A stretch of 64,000 nt of DNA, taken from positions 978,766,084-978,830,083 of the forward strand of contig OX336389.2 in assembly GCA_946902985.2 (NCBI GenBank). Reading direction: 5' to 3'. The notes beneath the pieces were generated by a model. The model was not told where the DNA came from, did not search any database, and saw nothing but the letters and a program-made list of their open reading frames with translations. A program made the position numbers and the translations under genes. Below are positions 1 through 11,700 of the stretch, piece after piece. Each line of letters opens with the position of its first letter. The stretch's first letter is position 1. The DNA comes from Meconema thalassinum (Eukaryota; Arthropoda; Insecta; Orthoptera; Tettigoniidae).

Positions 1-2570
1 CCAATTGTTTTTGACAATGGTTACAGCCTATCGCGTCCAGATCTATGGTTTTGAGTCCACCGTGCCCTGCCAGCTGCGCGCGGCCAATGGCCGCACCTGT
101 CCCCCAACTTTCTAACCTTCGTTTTGTCCAATCCAATGGTCTTTGACAATGGTTACAGCCTAGCGCACCGAGATCAATGTGTTTCGAGTCAGCCGTTCCC
201 CGCCAGCTGCGCGCGGCCACACCTACCTCCTACCTTCTAAACTTCGTTTTGTCCAATCCAATGGTTTTTGACTATGGTTACAGCCTAGCGCACCGAGATC
301 AATGAGTTTTGAGTTTTAGCCGTACCCCGCCAGCTGCGCGTGGCCTCACCTACCCCCGACCTTCTAATCTTCGTTTTGTCCAATCCAATGGTCTTTGAAA
401 ATGTTTACAGCCTGGCGCGCCGAGATCAATGTGGTTTTAGTCAGCCGTGCCCCGCCAGCTGCGCGCGGCCACACCTACCCCCGATCTTCTCATCTTCGTT
501 TTGTCCAAGCTAATGGTCTTTGACAATGGTTACAGCCTAGCGCGCCGAGATCAATGAGTTTTGAGTTTTAGCCGTACCCCGCCAGCTGCGCGTGGCCTCA
601 CCTACCCCCGACCTTCTAATCTTCGTTTTGTCCAATCCAATGGTCTTTGACAATGGTTACAGCCTGGCGCGCCGAGATCAATGTGTTTTGAGTCAGCCGT
701 GCCCCGCCAGCTGCGGGCGGCCACACCTACCCCCGACCTTCTAATCTTCGTTTTGTCCAATCCAATGGTCTTTGACAATGGATTCAGCCTAGCGCGCCGA
801 GATCAATGAGTTTTGAGTCAGCCGTTCCCCGCCAGCTGCGCGTGGCCACATTTACCCCCGACCTTCTAATCTTCGTTTTGTCCAATCCAATGGTCTTTGA
901 CAATGGTTACAGCCTAGCGCGCTGAGATCAATGTGTTTAGAGTCAGCCGTGCCCAGCCAGCTGCGCGCGGCCACACCTAACCGCGACCTTCTAATCTTCG
1001 TTTGGCAAATCCCATGGTTTTTGACAATGGTTACAGCCTAACGCGCCCAGATCAGTGGTTTTGAGTCCACCGTGCCCTGCCAGCTGCGGGCGGCCAAAGG
1101 CCGCAACTCCCCCCCGACCTTCTAATCTTCGTTTTGTCCAATCCAATGGTCTTTGACAATGTTTCAGCCTAGCGCGCCGAGATCAATGTGTTTTAAGTCA
1201 GCCGTTCTCCTCCAGCTGCGCGTGGCCACACCTAACCGCGACCTTCTAATCTTCGTTTGGCAAATCCCATGGTTTTTGACAATGGTTACAGCCTAACGCG
1301 CCCAGATCAGTGGTTTTGAGTCCACCGTGCCCTGCCAGCTGCGGGCGGCCAAAGGCCGCAACTCCCCCCGACCTTCTAATCTTCGTTTTGTCCAATCCAA
1401 TGGTTTTTGACAATGGTTACAACCTAACGCGCCCAGATCAATCGTTTTGAGTCCACCGTGCCCTGCCAGCTGCGTGCGGATAAAGGCCCCACCTGCCCCC
1501 GACCTTCTTAACTTCGTTTTGTCCAATCCAATGGTCTTTGACAATGGTTACAGCCTAACGCGCCCAGATCAATGGTTTTGAGTCCACCGTGTCCTGCCAG
1601 CTGCGCGCGGCCTCACCTACCCCCGACCTTCTAATCTTCGTTTTGTCCAATCCAATGGTTTTTGACAATGTTTACAACCTAACGCGCCCCAGATCAATCG
1701 TTTTGAGTCCACCGTGCCCTGCCAGCTGTGCGCGGCCCAAGGCCGCACCTCCCCCCAACCTTCTAATCTTCGTTTTGTGCAATCTAATGGTCTTTGACAA
1801 TGGTTACAGCCTAGCGCGCCGAGATCAATGAGTTTTGAGTCAGTCGTACCCAGCCAGCTGCGCGCGGCCTCACCTACCCCCGACCTTCTAATCTTCGTTT
1901 TGTCCAATCCAATGGTCTTTGACAATGGTTACAGCCTGGCGCGCCGACATCAATGTGTTTTGAGTCAGCCGTGCCCCCGCCAGCTGCGCTTAGCCACACC
2001 TACCCCCGACCTTCAAATCTTCGTTTTGTCCAATCCAATGGTTTTTGACTATGATTACAGCCTAACGCACCCAGATCAATGGTTTTGAGTCCACCGTGCC
2101 CCTGCCAGCTGCCCGTGGCCAAAGGCCGCACCTCCCTCCGATTTCTAACCTTCGTATTGTCCAATCCAATGGTCTTTGACAATGGTTACAGCCTAGCGCG
2201 CCGAGATCAATGAGTTTTGAGTCAGCCGTACCCCGCCAGCTGCGCACGGTCACACCTACCCCCGACCTCCTAATCTTCTTTTTGTCCAATCGAATAGACT
2301 TTGACAATGGTTACAGCCTTGCGCGCCGAGATTAATGTGTAGTGAGTCAGGCGTGCCCTGCCAGCTGCGCGCGGCCACACCTACCCCCGACCTTATAATC
2401 TTCGTTTTGTCCAACCCAATGGTTTTTTGACAATGGTTACAGCCTAACGCGTCCAGATCTATGGTTTTGAGTCCACCGTGCCTGCCAGCTGCGCGCGGCC
2501 AAAGCCGCACCTGTCCCCTACCTTCTAAACTTCGTTTTGTCCAATCCAATGGTCTTTGACAATGGTTACA
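1..2570. repeat. Higher-order block, colinear with about 4449-6887
   Basis: Base 1 corresponds to base 4449. The offset is 4448, then 4447 after one extra C in the first copy, and 4316-4317 from about 1.4 kb on. The 131-bp change in offset comes from local gain and loss of monomers at 0.97-1.41 kb. Colinearity ends near 2570, where this copy has CCTGGCGCGCC and the other CCTAGCGCGCC. The block contains many diagnostic variants (GTTTGGCAAATCCC, GGATAAAGGCCCC, AACGCACCCAG) shared with the second copy. Confidence 0.8.
975..1405. repeat. Local two-monomer slippage: GTTTGGCAAATCCC unit twice
   Basis: A distinctive A monomer, preceded by CACCTAACCGCGACC and containing TTTGGCAAATCCCATGG, begins at 1001 and again at 1256, 255 bp later. 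The related block near 5.45 kb, and the blocks near 16.9, 19.8, 28.2, 32.4, 41.3 and 55.4 kb, carry it only once. After the second copy the array continues directly with an A unit, where the 5.4-kb block has a B unit first. This fits out-of-register exchange by two monomers plus loss of one. Confidence 0.75.
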
Positions 2571-2657
2571 GCCTGGCGCGCCGAGATCAATGTGTTTTGA
2601 GTCAGCCGTGCCCCGCCAGCTGCGGGCGGCCACACCTACCCCCGACCTTCTAATCTT

Positions 2658-2782
2658 CGTTTTGTCCAATCCAATGGTCTTTGACAATGGATTCAGCCTA
2701 GCGCGCCGAGATCAATGTGTTTTGAGTCAGCCGTTCTCCGCCAGCTGCGCGCGGCCACAGCTACCCCCGACCTTCTAATCTT
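2658..2782. repeat. Reference B-type monomer, 125 bp
   Basis: A clean B unit, counted from one CGTTTTGTCC word to the base before the next. Its head reads CCTAGCGCGCCGAGATC, followed by a TGAGTCAG word, CAGCTGCGCGCGGCC and the short tail CACAGCTACCCCC. B units lack the GGCC inverted repeat of A units. B is the commoner family: in 22.1-30.1 kb I counted about 40 B heads against 23 A heads. B subtypes are marked by the bases after AGATCAATG: GTTTTGAG, TGTAGTGAG, TGTTTAGAG, or a GAGTTTTAG form two bases longer than normal. They differ also in the head (CCTGGCGCGCC, CCTTGCGCGCC, GCGCGCTGAG, GCGCACCGAG, GCGTGCCAAG). Confidence 0.9.
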
Positions 2783-2913
2783 CGTTTTGTCCAATCCAAT
2801 GGTTTTTGACAATGGTTACAACCTAACGCGCCCAGATCAATCGTTTTGAGTCCACCGTGCCCTGCCAGCTGCGTGCGGACAAAGGCCGCACCTGCCCCCG
2901 ACCTTCTAAACTT
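2783..2913. repeat. Reference A-type monomer, 131 bp
   Basis: This unit directly follows the reference B unit, so the pair is a 256-bp A/B dimer. The head reads CCTAACGCGCCCAGATC, then TGAGTCCACCG instead of B's TGAGTCAGCCG, and the core is followed by an inverted repeat ending GGCCGCACC. Compared with B, A lacks one base after AGATCAATG and has seven more bases at the inverted repeat, giving the net 6-bp difference. A subtypes include ACGCGTCCAGATCTATGG (for example 12441-12571), a CAATTCAATGATTTTG form, an AGATCAAAGGG form, and GGCCAATGGCC, GGCCGAAGGCC or GGACAAAGGCC versions of the inverted repeat. Confidence 0.9.
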
Positions 2914-5831
2914 CGTATTGTCCAATCCAATGGTCTTTGACAATGGTTACAGCATAACGCGCCCTGATCAATGGTTTTGAGTCCACCGTGTCCTGCCAGC
3001 TGCGCGCGGCCGAAGGCCGCACCTGCCTCGACCTTCTATTCTTTGTTTTGTCCAATCCAATGGTCTTTGACAATGGTTAGAGGCCAGCGCGCCAAGATCA
3101 ATGAGTTTTGAGTCAGTCGTACCACGCCCAGCTGTGCGCGGCAACACCTACCCCCGACCTTCTAATCTTCATTTTGTCCAATCCAATGGTCTTTGACTAT
3201 GGTTACAGTCTAGCGCGCCGAGATCAATGTGTTTTAAGTCAGCCGTGCCCCTCCAGCTGCGCGCGGCCACACCGACACCCGACCTTCTAATCTTCGTTTT
3301 ATCCAATCCAATGGTTTTTGACAATGGTTACAGCCTAAAGCGCCCAGATCAAAGGGTTTGAGTCCACTGGGCCCTGCCATCTGCCCGTGGCCAAAGGCCG
3401 CACCTCCCCCCGACTTTCTAACCTTCATATGGTCTAATCCAATTGTCTTTGACAATGGTTACAGCCTAGCGCGCCGAGATCAATGAGTTTTGAGTTAGCC
3501 GTACCCCGCCAGCTGCGCACGGTCACACCTACCCCCGACCTCCTAATCTTCTTTTTGTCCAATCGAATAGACTTTGACAATGGTTACAGCCTTGCGCGCC
3601 GAGATTAATGTGTAGTGAGTCAGGCGTGCCCCTGCCAGCTGCGCGCGGCCACACCTACCCCCGACCTTATAATCTTCGTTTTGTCCAACCCAATGGTTTT
3701 TGACAATGGTTACAGCCTAACGCGTCCAGATCTATGGTTTTGAGTCCACCGTGCCTGCCAGCTGCGCGCGGCCAAAGCCGCACCTGTCCCCTAACTTCTA
3801 AACTTCGTTTTGTCCAATCCAATGGTCTTTGACAATGGTTACAGCCTAGCGCGCCGAGATCATTGTGTTTTCAGTCAGCCGTGACCCGCCAGCTGCGCGC
3901 GGCCAGACCTACCCCCGACCTTCTAATCTACGTTTTGTCCAATCCAATGGCTTTTGACAATGGTTACAGCCTTACGCGCCCAATTCAATGATTTTGATTC
4001 CACCGTGCCCTGCCAGCTGTGCGCGGCCAAAGGCCGCACCTGCCCCCAACCTTCTAATCTTCGTTTTGTCCAATCTAATGGTCTTTGGCAATGGTTACAG
4101 CCTAGCGCGCTGAGATCAATGAGTTTTGAGTCAACCGTACTCAGACAGCTGCGCGCGGCCTCACCTACCCCGACCCTCTAATCTTCGTTGTGTCCAATCC
4201 AATGGTCTTTGACAATGGTTACAGCCTGGCGCGCCGACATCAATGTGTTTTTAGTCAGCCGTGCCCGGCCAGCTCCGCGTAGCCACACCTACCCCCGACC
4301 TTCTAATCTTCGTTTTGTCCAATCGAATGGTCTTTGACAATGGTTACAGCCTTGCGCGCCGAGATCAATGTGATGTGAGTCAGCCATGGCCCGCCAGCTG
4401 CGCGTGGCCACACCTACCCCCGACCCTCTAATCATCATTTTGTCCAATCCAATTGTTTTTGACAATGGTTACAGCCTATCGCGTCCAGATCTATGGTTTT
4501 GAGTCCACCGTGCCCTGCCAGCTGCGCGCGGCCAATGGCCGCACCTGTCCCCAACTTTCTAACTTTTGTTTTGTCCAATCCAATGGTCTTTGACAATGGT
4601 TACAGCCTAGCGCACCGAGATCAATGTGTTTCGAGTCAGCCGTTCCCCGCCAGCTGCGCGCGGCCACACCTACCTCCTACCTTCTAAACTTCGTTTTGTC
4701 CAATCCAATGGTTTTTGACTATGGTTACAGCCTAGCGCACCGAGATCAATGAGTTTTGAGTTTTAGCCGTACCCCGCCAGCTGCGCGTGGCCTCACCTAC
4801 CCCCGACCTTCTAATCTTCGTTTTGTCCAATCCAATGGTCTTTGAAAATGTTTACAGCCTGGCGCGCCGAGATCAATGTGGTTTTAGTCAGCCGTGCCCC
4901 GCCAGCTGCGCGCGGCCACACCTACCCCCGATCTTCTCATCTTCGTTTTGTCCAAGCTAATGGTCTTTGACAATGGTTACAGCCTAGCGCGCCGAGATCA
5001 ATGAGTTTTGAGTTTTAGCCGTACCCCGCCAGCTGCGCGTGGCCTCACCTACCCCCGACCTTCTAATCTTCGTTTTGTCCAATCCAATGGTCTTTGACAA
5101 TGGTTACAGCCTGGCGCGCCGAGATCAATGTGTTTTGAGTCAGCCGTGCCCCGCCAGCTGCGGGCGGCCACACCTACCCCCGACCTTCTAATCTTCGTTT
5201 TGTCCAATCCAGTGGTCTTTGACAATGGATTCAGCCTAGCGCGCCGAGATCAATGAGTTTTGAGTCAGCCGTTCCCCGCCAGCTGCGCGTGGCCACATTT
5301 ACCCCCGACCTTCTAATCTTCGTTTTGTCCAATCCAATGGTCTTTGACAATGGTTACAGCCTAGCGCGCTGAGATCAATGTGTTTAGAGTCAGCCGTGCC
5401 CAGCCAGCTGCGCGCGGCCACACCTAACCGCGACCTTCTAATCTTCGTTTGGCAAATCCCATGGTTTTTGACAATGGTTACAGCCTAACGCGCCCAGATC
5501 AGTGGTTTTGAGTCCACCGTGCCCTGCCAGCTGCGGGCGGCCAAAGGCCGCAACTCCCCCCGACCTTCTAATCTTCGTTTTGTCCAATCCAATGGTCTTT
5601 GACAATGGTTTCAGCCTAGCGCGCCGAGATCAATGTGTTTTAAGTCAGCCGTTCTCCTCCAGCTGCGCGTGGCCACAGCTACCCCCGACCTTCTAATCTT
5701 CGTTTTGTCCAATCCAATGGTTTTTGACAATGGTTACAACCTAACGCGCCCAGATCAATCGTTTTGAGTCCACCGTGCCCTGCCAGCTGCGTGCGGATAA
5801 AGGCCCCACCTGCCCCCGACCTTCTTAACTT

Positions 5832-5955
5832 CGTTTTGTCCAATCCAATGGTCTTTGACAATGGTTACAGCCTAACGCGCCCAGATCAATGGTTTTGAGT
5901 CCACCGTGTCCTGCCAGCTGCGCGCGGCCTCACCTACCCCCGACCTTCTAATCTT
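5832..5955. repeat. A/B hybrid monomer, 124 bp
   Basis: The first half is A-type (CCTAACGCGCCCAGATC, TGAGTCCACCGTG) and the second half is B-type (GCGCGGCCTCACCTACC, no GGCC inverted repeat). Its length, 124 bp, is what an A head (one base shorter) joined to a B tail predicts. The same hybrid recurs at 25800-25923 and 38895-39018 and in the corresponding places near 1.5, 48.8, 53.0, 61.4 and 63.2 kb, so it arose once and was spread by duplication of larger blocks. The crossover lies in the shared GCCAGCTGCGCGCGGCC stretch. Confidence 0.85.
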
Positions 5956-8464
5956 CGTTTTGTCCAATCCAATGGTTTTTGACAATGTTTACAACCTAAC
6001 GCGCCCAGATCAATCGTTTTGAGTCCACCGTGCCCTGCCAGCTGTGCGCGGCCAAAGGCCGCACCTCCCCCCAACCTTCTAATCTTCGTTTTGTCCAATC
6101 TAATGGTCTTTGACAATGGTTACAGCCTAGCGCGCCGAGATCAATGAGTTTTGAATCAGTCGTACCCAGCCAGCTGCGCGCGGCCTCACCTACCCCCGAC
6201 CTTCTAATCTTCGTTTTGTCCAATCCAATGGTCTTTGACAATGGTTACAGCCTGGCGCGCCGACATCAATGTGTTTTGAGTCAGCCGTGCCCCGCCAGCT
6301 GCGCGTAGCCACACCTACCCCCGACCTTCAAATCTTCGTTTTGTCCAATCCAATGGTTTTTGACTATGATTACAGCCTAACGCACCCAGATCAATGGTTT
6401 TGAGTCCACCGTGCCCTGCCAGCTGCCCGTGGCCAAAGGCCGCACCTCCCTCCGACTTTCTAACCTTCGTATTGTCCAATCCAATGGTCTTTGACAATGG
6501 TTACAGCCTAGCGCGCCGATATCAATGAGTTTTGAGTCAGCCGTACCCCGCCAGCTGCGCACGGTCACACCTACCCCCGACTTCCTAATCTTCTTTTTGT
6601 CCAATCGAATAGACTTTGACAATGGTTACAGCCTTGCGCGCCGAGATTAATGTGTAGTGAGTCAGGCGTGCCCTGCCAGCTGCGCGCGGCCACACCTACC
6701 CCCGACCTTATAATCTTCGTTTTGTCCAACCCAATGGTTTTTGACAATGGTTACAGCCTAACGCGTCCAGATCTATGGTTTTGAGTCCACCGTGCCTGCC
6801 AGCTGCGCGCGGCCAAAGCCGCACCTGTCCCCTACCTTCTAAACTTCGTTTTGTCCAATCCAATGGTCTTTGACAATGGTTACAGCCTAGCGCGCCGAGA
6901 TCATTGTGTTTTGAGTCAGCCGTGACCCGCCAGCTGCGCGCGGCCAGACCTACCCCCGACCTTCAAATCTACGTTTTGTCCAATCCAATGGCTTTTGACA
7001 ATGGTTACAGCCTTACGCGCCCAATTCAATGATTTTGATTCCACCGTGCCCTGCCAGCTGTGCGCGGCCAAAGGCCGCACCTGCCCCCAACCTTCTAATC
7101 TTCGTTTTGTCCAATCTAATGGTCTTTGACAATGGTTACAGCCTAGCGCGCTGAGATCAATGAGTTTTGAGTCAACCGTACTCAGACAGCTGCGCGCGGC
7201 CTCACCTACCCCCGACCCTCTAATATTCGTTGTGTCCAATTCAATGGTCTTTGACAATGGTTACAGCCTGGCGCGCCGACATCAATGTGTTTTTAGTCAG
7301 CCGTGCCCGGCCAGCTCCGCGTAGCCACACCTACCCCCGACCTTCTAATCTTGGTTTTGTCCAATCGAATGGTCTTTGACAATGGTTACAGCCTTGCGCG
7401 CCGAGATCAATGTGATGTGAGTCAGCCATGGCCCGCCAGCTGCGCGTGGCCACACCTACCCCCGACCCTCTAATCATCATTTTGTCCAATCCAATTGTTT
7501 TTGACAATGGTTACAGCCTATCGCGTCCAGATCTATAGTTTTGAGTCCACCGTGCCCTGCCAGCTGCGCGCGGCCAATGGCCGCAACTGTCCCCAACTTT
7601 CTAACCTTCGTTTTGTCCAATCCAATGGTCTTTGACAATGGTTACAGCCTAGCGCACCGAGATCAATGTGTTTCGAGTCAGCCGTTCCCCGCCAGCTGCG
7701 CGCGGCCACACCTACCTCCTACCTTCTAAACTTCGTTTTGTCCAATCCAATGGTTTTTGACTATGGTTACAGCCTAGCGCACCGAGATCAATGAGTTTTG
7801 AGTTTTAGCCGTACCCCGCCAGCTGCGCGTGGCCTCACCTAACCCCGACCTTCTAATCTTCGTTTTGTCCAATCCAATGGTCTTTGACAATGGTTACAGC
7901 CTAGCGCGCTGAGATCAATGTGTTTAGAGTCAGCCGTGCCCAGCCAGCTGAGCGCGGCCACACCTACCCCCGACCTTCTCATCTTCGTTTTGTCCAAGCT
8001 AATGGTCTTTGACAATGGTTACAGACTAACGCGCCCAGATCAATGGTTTTGAGTCCACCGTGCCCTGCCAGCTGCGGGCGGCCAAAGGCCGCAACTCCCC
8101 CCGACCTTCTAATCTTCGTTTTGTCCAATCCAATGGTCTTTGACAATGGTTTCAGCCTAGCGCGCCGAGATCAATGTGTTTTAAGTCAGCCGTTCTCCTC
8201 CAGCTGCGCGTGGCCACAGTTACCCCCGACCTTCCAATCTTCGTTTTGTCCAATCCAATGGTTTTTGACAATGGTTACAACCTAACGCGCCCAGATCAAT
8301 CGTTTTGAGTCCACCGTGCCCTGCCAGCTGCGTGCGGACAAAGGCCGCACCTGCCCCCGATCTTCTAATCTTCGTTTTGTCCAATCCAATTGTCTTTGAC
8401 AATGGTTACAGCCTAACGCGCCCAGATCAATGGTTTTGAGTCCACCGTGTCCTGCCAGCTGCGC

Positions 8465-8479
8465 GCGGCCGAAGGCCGC
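8465..8479. other. Perfect GCGGCC-GAA-GGCCGC dyad in an A-type monomer
   Basis: Six base pairs of perfect inverted repeat enclose the three bases GAA. Other A units have AAA, AAT-like or longer loops: GGCCAAAGGCC, GGCCAATGGCC, GCGGCCAAGGGCCGC near 9988, and GTGCGG-ACAAAGG-CCGCAC near 2872. The last keeps a six-pair stem although several bases changed. C-GAA-G is known to form an unusually stable DNA mini-hairpin. B units lack the dyad. A second example at 46484-46498 lies inside the 1,397-bp duplication junction. Confidence 0.8.
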
Positions 8480-8720
8480 ACCTGCCCCTACCTTCTATTC
8501 TTTGTTTTGTCCAATCCAATGGTCTTTGACAATGGTTACAGCCTAGCGCGCCAAGATCAATGAGTTTTGAGTCAGTCGTACCCCGCCAGCTGTGCGCGGC
8601 CACACCTACCCCCGACCTTCTAATCTTCATTTTGTCCAATCCTATGGTCTTTGACTATGGTTACAGCCTAGCGCGCCGAGATCAATGTGTTTTAAGTCAG
8701 CCGTGCACCTCCAGCTGCGC

Positions 8721-8728
8721 GCGGCCGC
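8721..8728. other. GCGGCCGC octamer marking one B subfamily
   Basis: A B unit with CACCTCCAGCTGCGC and then GCGGCCGCACC creates this octamer (a NotI recognition site). Copies lie at 28940-28947, 42037-42044 and 56154-56161. In the sister lineage near 17.63, 20.55, 30.21 and 33.14 kb the sequence reads GCGGCTGC, a C-to-T change at a CpG. Confidence 0.85.
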
Positions 8729-11700
8729 ACCTACCCCCGACCTTCTAATCTTCGTTTTATCCAATACAATGGTTTTTGACAATGGTTACAGCCTAACGCG
8801 CCCAGATCAAAGGGTATGAGTTCACCGTGCCCTGCCATCTGCCCGTGGCCAAAGGCCGCACCTCCCCCCGACTTTCTAACCTTCGTATGGTCTAATCCAA
8901 TTGTCTTTGACAATGGTTACAGCCTAGCGCGCCGAGATCAATGAGTTTTGAGTCAGCCGTACCCCACCAGCTGGGCACGGCCACACCTACCCCCGACCTT
9001 CTAATCTTCGTTTTGACCAATCGAATATTCTTTGACAATGGTTACAGCCTTGCGCGCCGAGATCAATGTGTAGTGAGTCAGCCGTGCCCTGCCAGCTGCG
9101 CGCGGCCACACCTACCCCCGACCTTCTAATCTTCGTTTTGCCCAATCCAATGGTCTTTGTCAATGGTTACAGCCTAGCGCGCCGAGATCATTATGTTTTG
9201 AGTCAGCCGTGACCCGCCAGCTGCGCTCGGCCAGACCTAACCCCGACCTTCTAATCTCCGTTTTGTCCAATCCAATGGTTTTTGACAATGGTTACAGCCT
9301 AACGCGCCCAGATCAATGGTTTTGATTCCACCTTGCCCTGCCAGCTGTGCGCGGCCGAAGGCCGCACCTGCCCCCAACCTTCTAATCTTCGTTTTGTCCG
9401 ATGTAATGGTCTTTGACAATGGTTACAGCCTAGCGCGCCGAGATCAATGAGTTTTGAGTCAGCCGTACACTGCCAGCTGCGCACGGCCACACCTACCCCC
9501 GACCTTCTAATCTTCGTTTTGTCCAATCGAATGGTCTTTGACAATGGTTACAGCCTTGCGCGCCGAGATCAATGTGTAGTGAGTCAGCCGTGCCCCGCCA
9601 GCTGCGCGCGGCCACACCTACCCCCAACCCTCTAATCTTCATTTTGTCCAATCCAATGGTTTTTGACTATAGTTAGAGCCTATCGTGTCCAGATCTGTGG
9701 TTTTGAGTCCACCGTGCCCTGCCAGCTGCGCGCGGCCAATGGCCGCACCTGTCCCCAACCTTCTAACCTTCGTTTTGTCCAATCCAATGGTCTTTGACAA
9801 TGGTTTCAGCCTAGCGCGCCGAGATCAATGAGATTTGAGTCAGCCGTTCCCCGCCAGCTGCGCGCGGCCACATCTAACCCCGACCTCCTAATCTTCGTTT
9901 TGTCCAATCCAATGGTTTTTGACAATGGTTACAATCTAACGCGCCCAGATCAATGGTTTTGAGTTCACCGTGCCCTGCCAGCTGCGTGCGGCCAAGGGCC
10001 GCAACTGCCCCCCTTCTAACCTTCGTTTTTTCCAATCCAATGGTCTTTGACAATGGTTACAGCCTATCGCGCCGAGATCAATGAGTTTTGAGTCAGCCGT
10101 ACAGCGCCAGCTGCGCGCGGCCTCACCTACCTCCGACCTTCTAAACTTCGTTTTGTCCAATCCAATGGTTTTTGACAATGGTTACAGCCTAACGCGCCCA
10201 GATGAATGGTTTTGATTCCACCGTGCCCTGCCAGCTGGGCGCGGCCAAAGGCCGCACCTGCCCCCAACCTTCTAATCTTGTTTTGTCCAAGCTAATGGTC
10301 TTTGACAATGGTTACAGCCTAGCGCGCCGAGATCAATGAGTTTTGAGTTTTAGCCGTACCCCGCCAGCTGCGCGTGGCCTCACCTACCCCCGACCTTCTC
10401 ATCTTCGTTTTGTCCAATCCAATGGTCTTTGACAATGGTTACAGCCTGGCGCGCCGAGATCAATGTGTTTTGAGTCAGCCGTGCCCCGCAGGCTGCGCGC
10501 GGCCACACCTACCCCCGACCTTCTAATCTTCGTTTTGTCCAATCCAATGGTCTTTGACAATGGTTACAGCCTAGCGCGCCGAGATCAATGTGTTTAGAGT
10601 CAGCCGTGGCCCGCCAGCTGCGCGCGGCCACACCTAACCGCGACCTTCTAATCTTCGTTTTGTCAAATTACATGGTTTCTGACAATGGTTACAGCCTAAC
10701 GCGCCCAGATCAATGGTTTTGAGTCCACCGTGCCCGGCCAGCTGCGCGCGGCCAAAGGCCGCACCTCCCCCCGACCTTCTAATCTTGGTTTTGTCCAATC
10801 CAATGGTCTTTGACAATGGTTTCAGCCTAGCGCGCCGAGATCAATGTGTTTTAAGTCAGCCGTTCTCCTTCAGCTGCGCGGGGCCACAGCTACCCCCGAC
10901 CTTCTAATCTTCGTTTTGTCCAATCCAATGGTTTTTGACAATGGTTACTACCTAACGCGCCCAGATCAATCGTTTTGAGTCCACCGGGCCCTGCCAGCTG
11001 CGTGCGGACAAAGGCCGCACCTGCCCCCGATCTTCTAATCTTCGTTTTGTCCAATCCAATGGTCTTTGACAATGGTTTAAGCCTAGCGCGCCGAGATCAA
11101 TGAGTTTTTAGTCAGCCGTTCCCCGCCAGCTGCGCGCGGTCACATCTACCCCCGACCTTCTAATCTTCGTTTTGTCCAATCCAATGGCCTTTGACAATGG
11201 TTACAGCCTAGCGCGCCGAGATCAATGTGTTTAGAGTCAGCCGTGCTCCGCCAGCTGCGCGCGGCCACACCTAACCGCGACCTTCTAATCTTCGTTTTGT
11301 CAAATCCCATGGTTTCTGACAATGGTTACAGCCTAACGCGCCCAGATCAATGGTTTTGAGTCCACCGTGCCCGGCCAGCTGCGCGCGGCCAAAGAACGCA
11401 CCTCCCCCCGACCTTCTAATCTTCGTTTTGTCCAATCCAATGGTCTTTGACAATGGTTTCAGCCTAGCGCGCCGAGATCAATGTGTCTTAAGTCAGCCGT
11501 TCTCCTCCAGCTGCGCGTGGCCACAGCTACCCCCGACCTTCTAATCTTCGTTTTGTCCAATCCAATGGTTTTTGACAATGGTTACAACCTAACGCGCCCA
11601 GATCAATCGTTTTGAATCCCCCGGGCCCTGCCAGCTGCGTGCGGACAAAGGCCGCACCTGCCCCCGATCTTCTAATCTTCGTTTTGTCCAATCCAATGGT

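Larger units (their letters stand above)
2645..5795. repeat. Higher-order block, colinear with about 14345-17240
   Basis: The offset to the second copy is 11,700 bp up to about 3.45 kb and 11,444 bp from about 3.95 kb on. The change of about 256 bp is one dimer that is present here at about 3.67-3.92 kb and missing in the second copy. Shared private variants include GGTTAGAGGCCAGCGC, CAGTCTAGCGCG and CACACCGACACCCGACC. The block ends near 5.79 kb, where this copy has GTGCGGATAAAGGCCCC and the other has GTGCGGACAAAGGCCGC. The stretch at 3.49-3.84 kb also repeats 2.21-2.57 kb and 6.51-6.90 kb. Confidence 0.8.

Noticed and set aside
2256..2687. Open frame of 143 codons on the minus strand, the longest seen
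   Set aside because: It spans more than three monomers and repeats the same peptide words at the monomer period. The same words appear in dozens of frames wherever monomer lengths allow. No start context, signal or domain is visible, so it is a by-product of the repeat.
3340..3370. RNA polymerase III B-box-like word GGTTTGAGTCC (tRNA-derived satellite)
   Set aside because: It differs from GGTTCRANTCC at one base in this subtype, but most A units have an extra T and B units lose the TCC. No properly spaced A box or oligo-T terminator is present, so a tRNA origin is not supported.
6916..7257. 113-codon minus-strand frame present in four nearly identical copies (6.9, 26.9, 40.0, 54.1 kb)
   Set aside because: Its recurrence follows the higher-order repeat. 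Related copies near 3.95 and 15.4 kb are broken by a one-base loss in the C-tract, showing no pressure to keep the frame.
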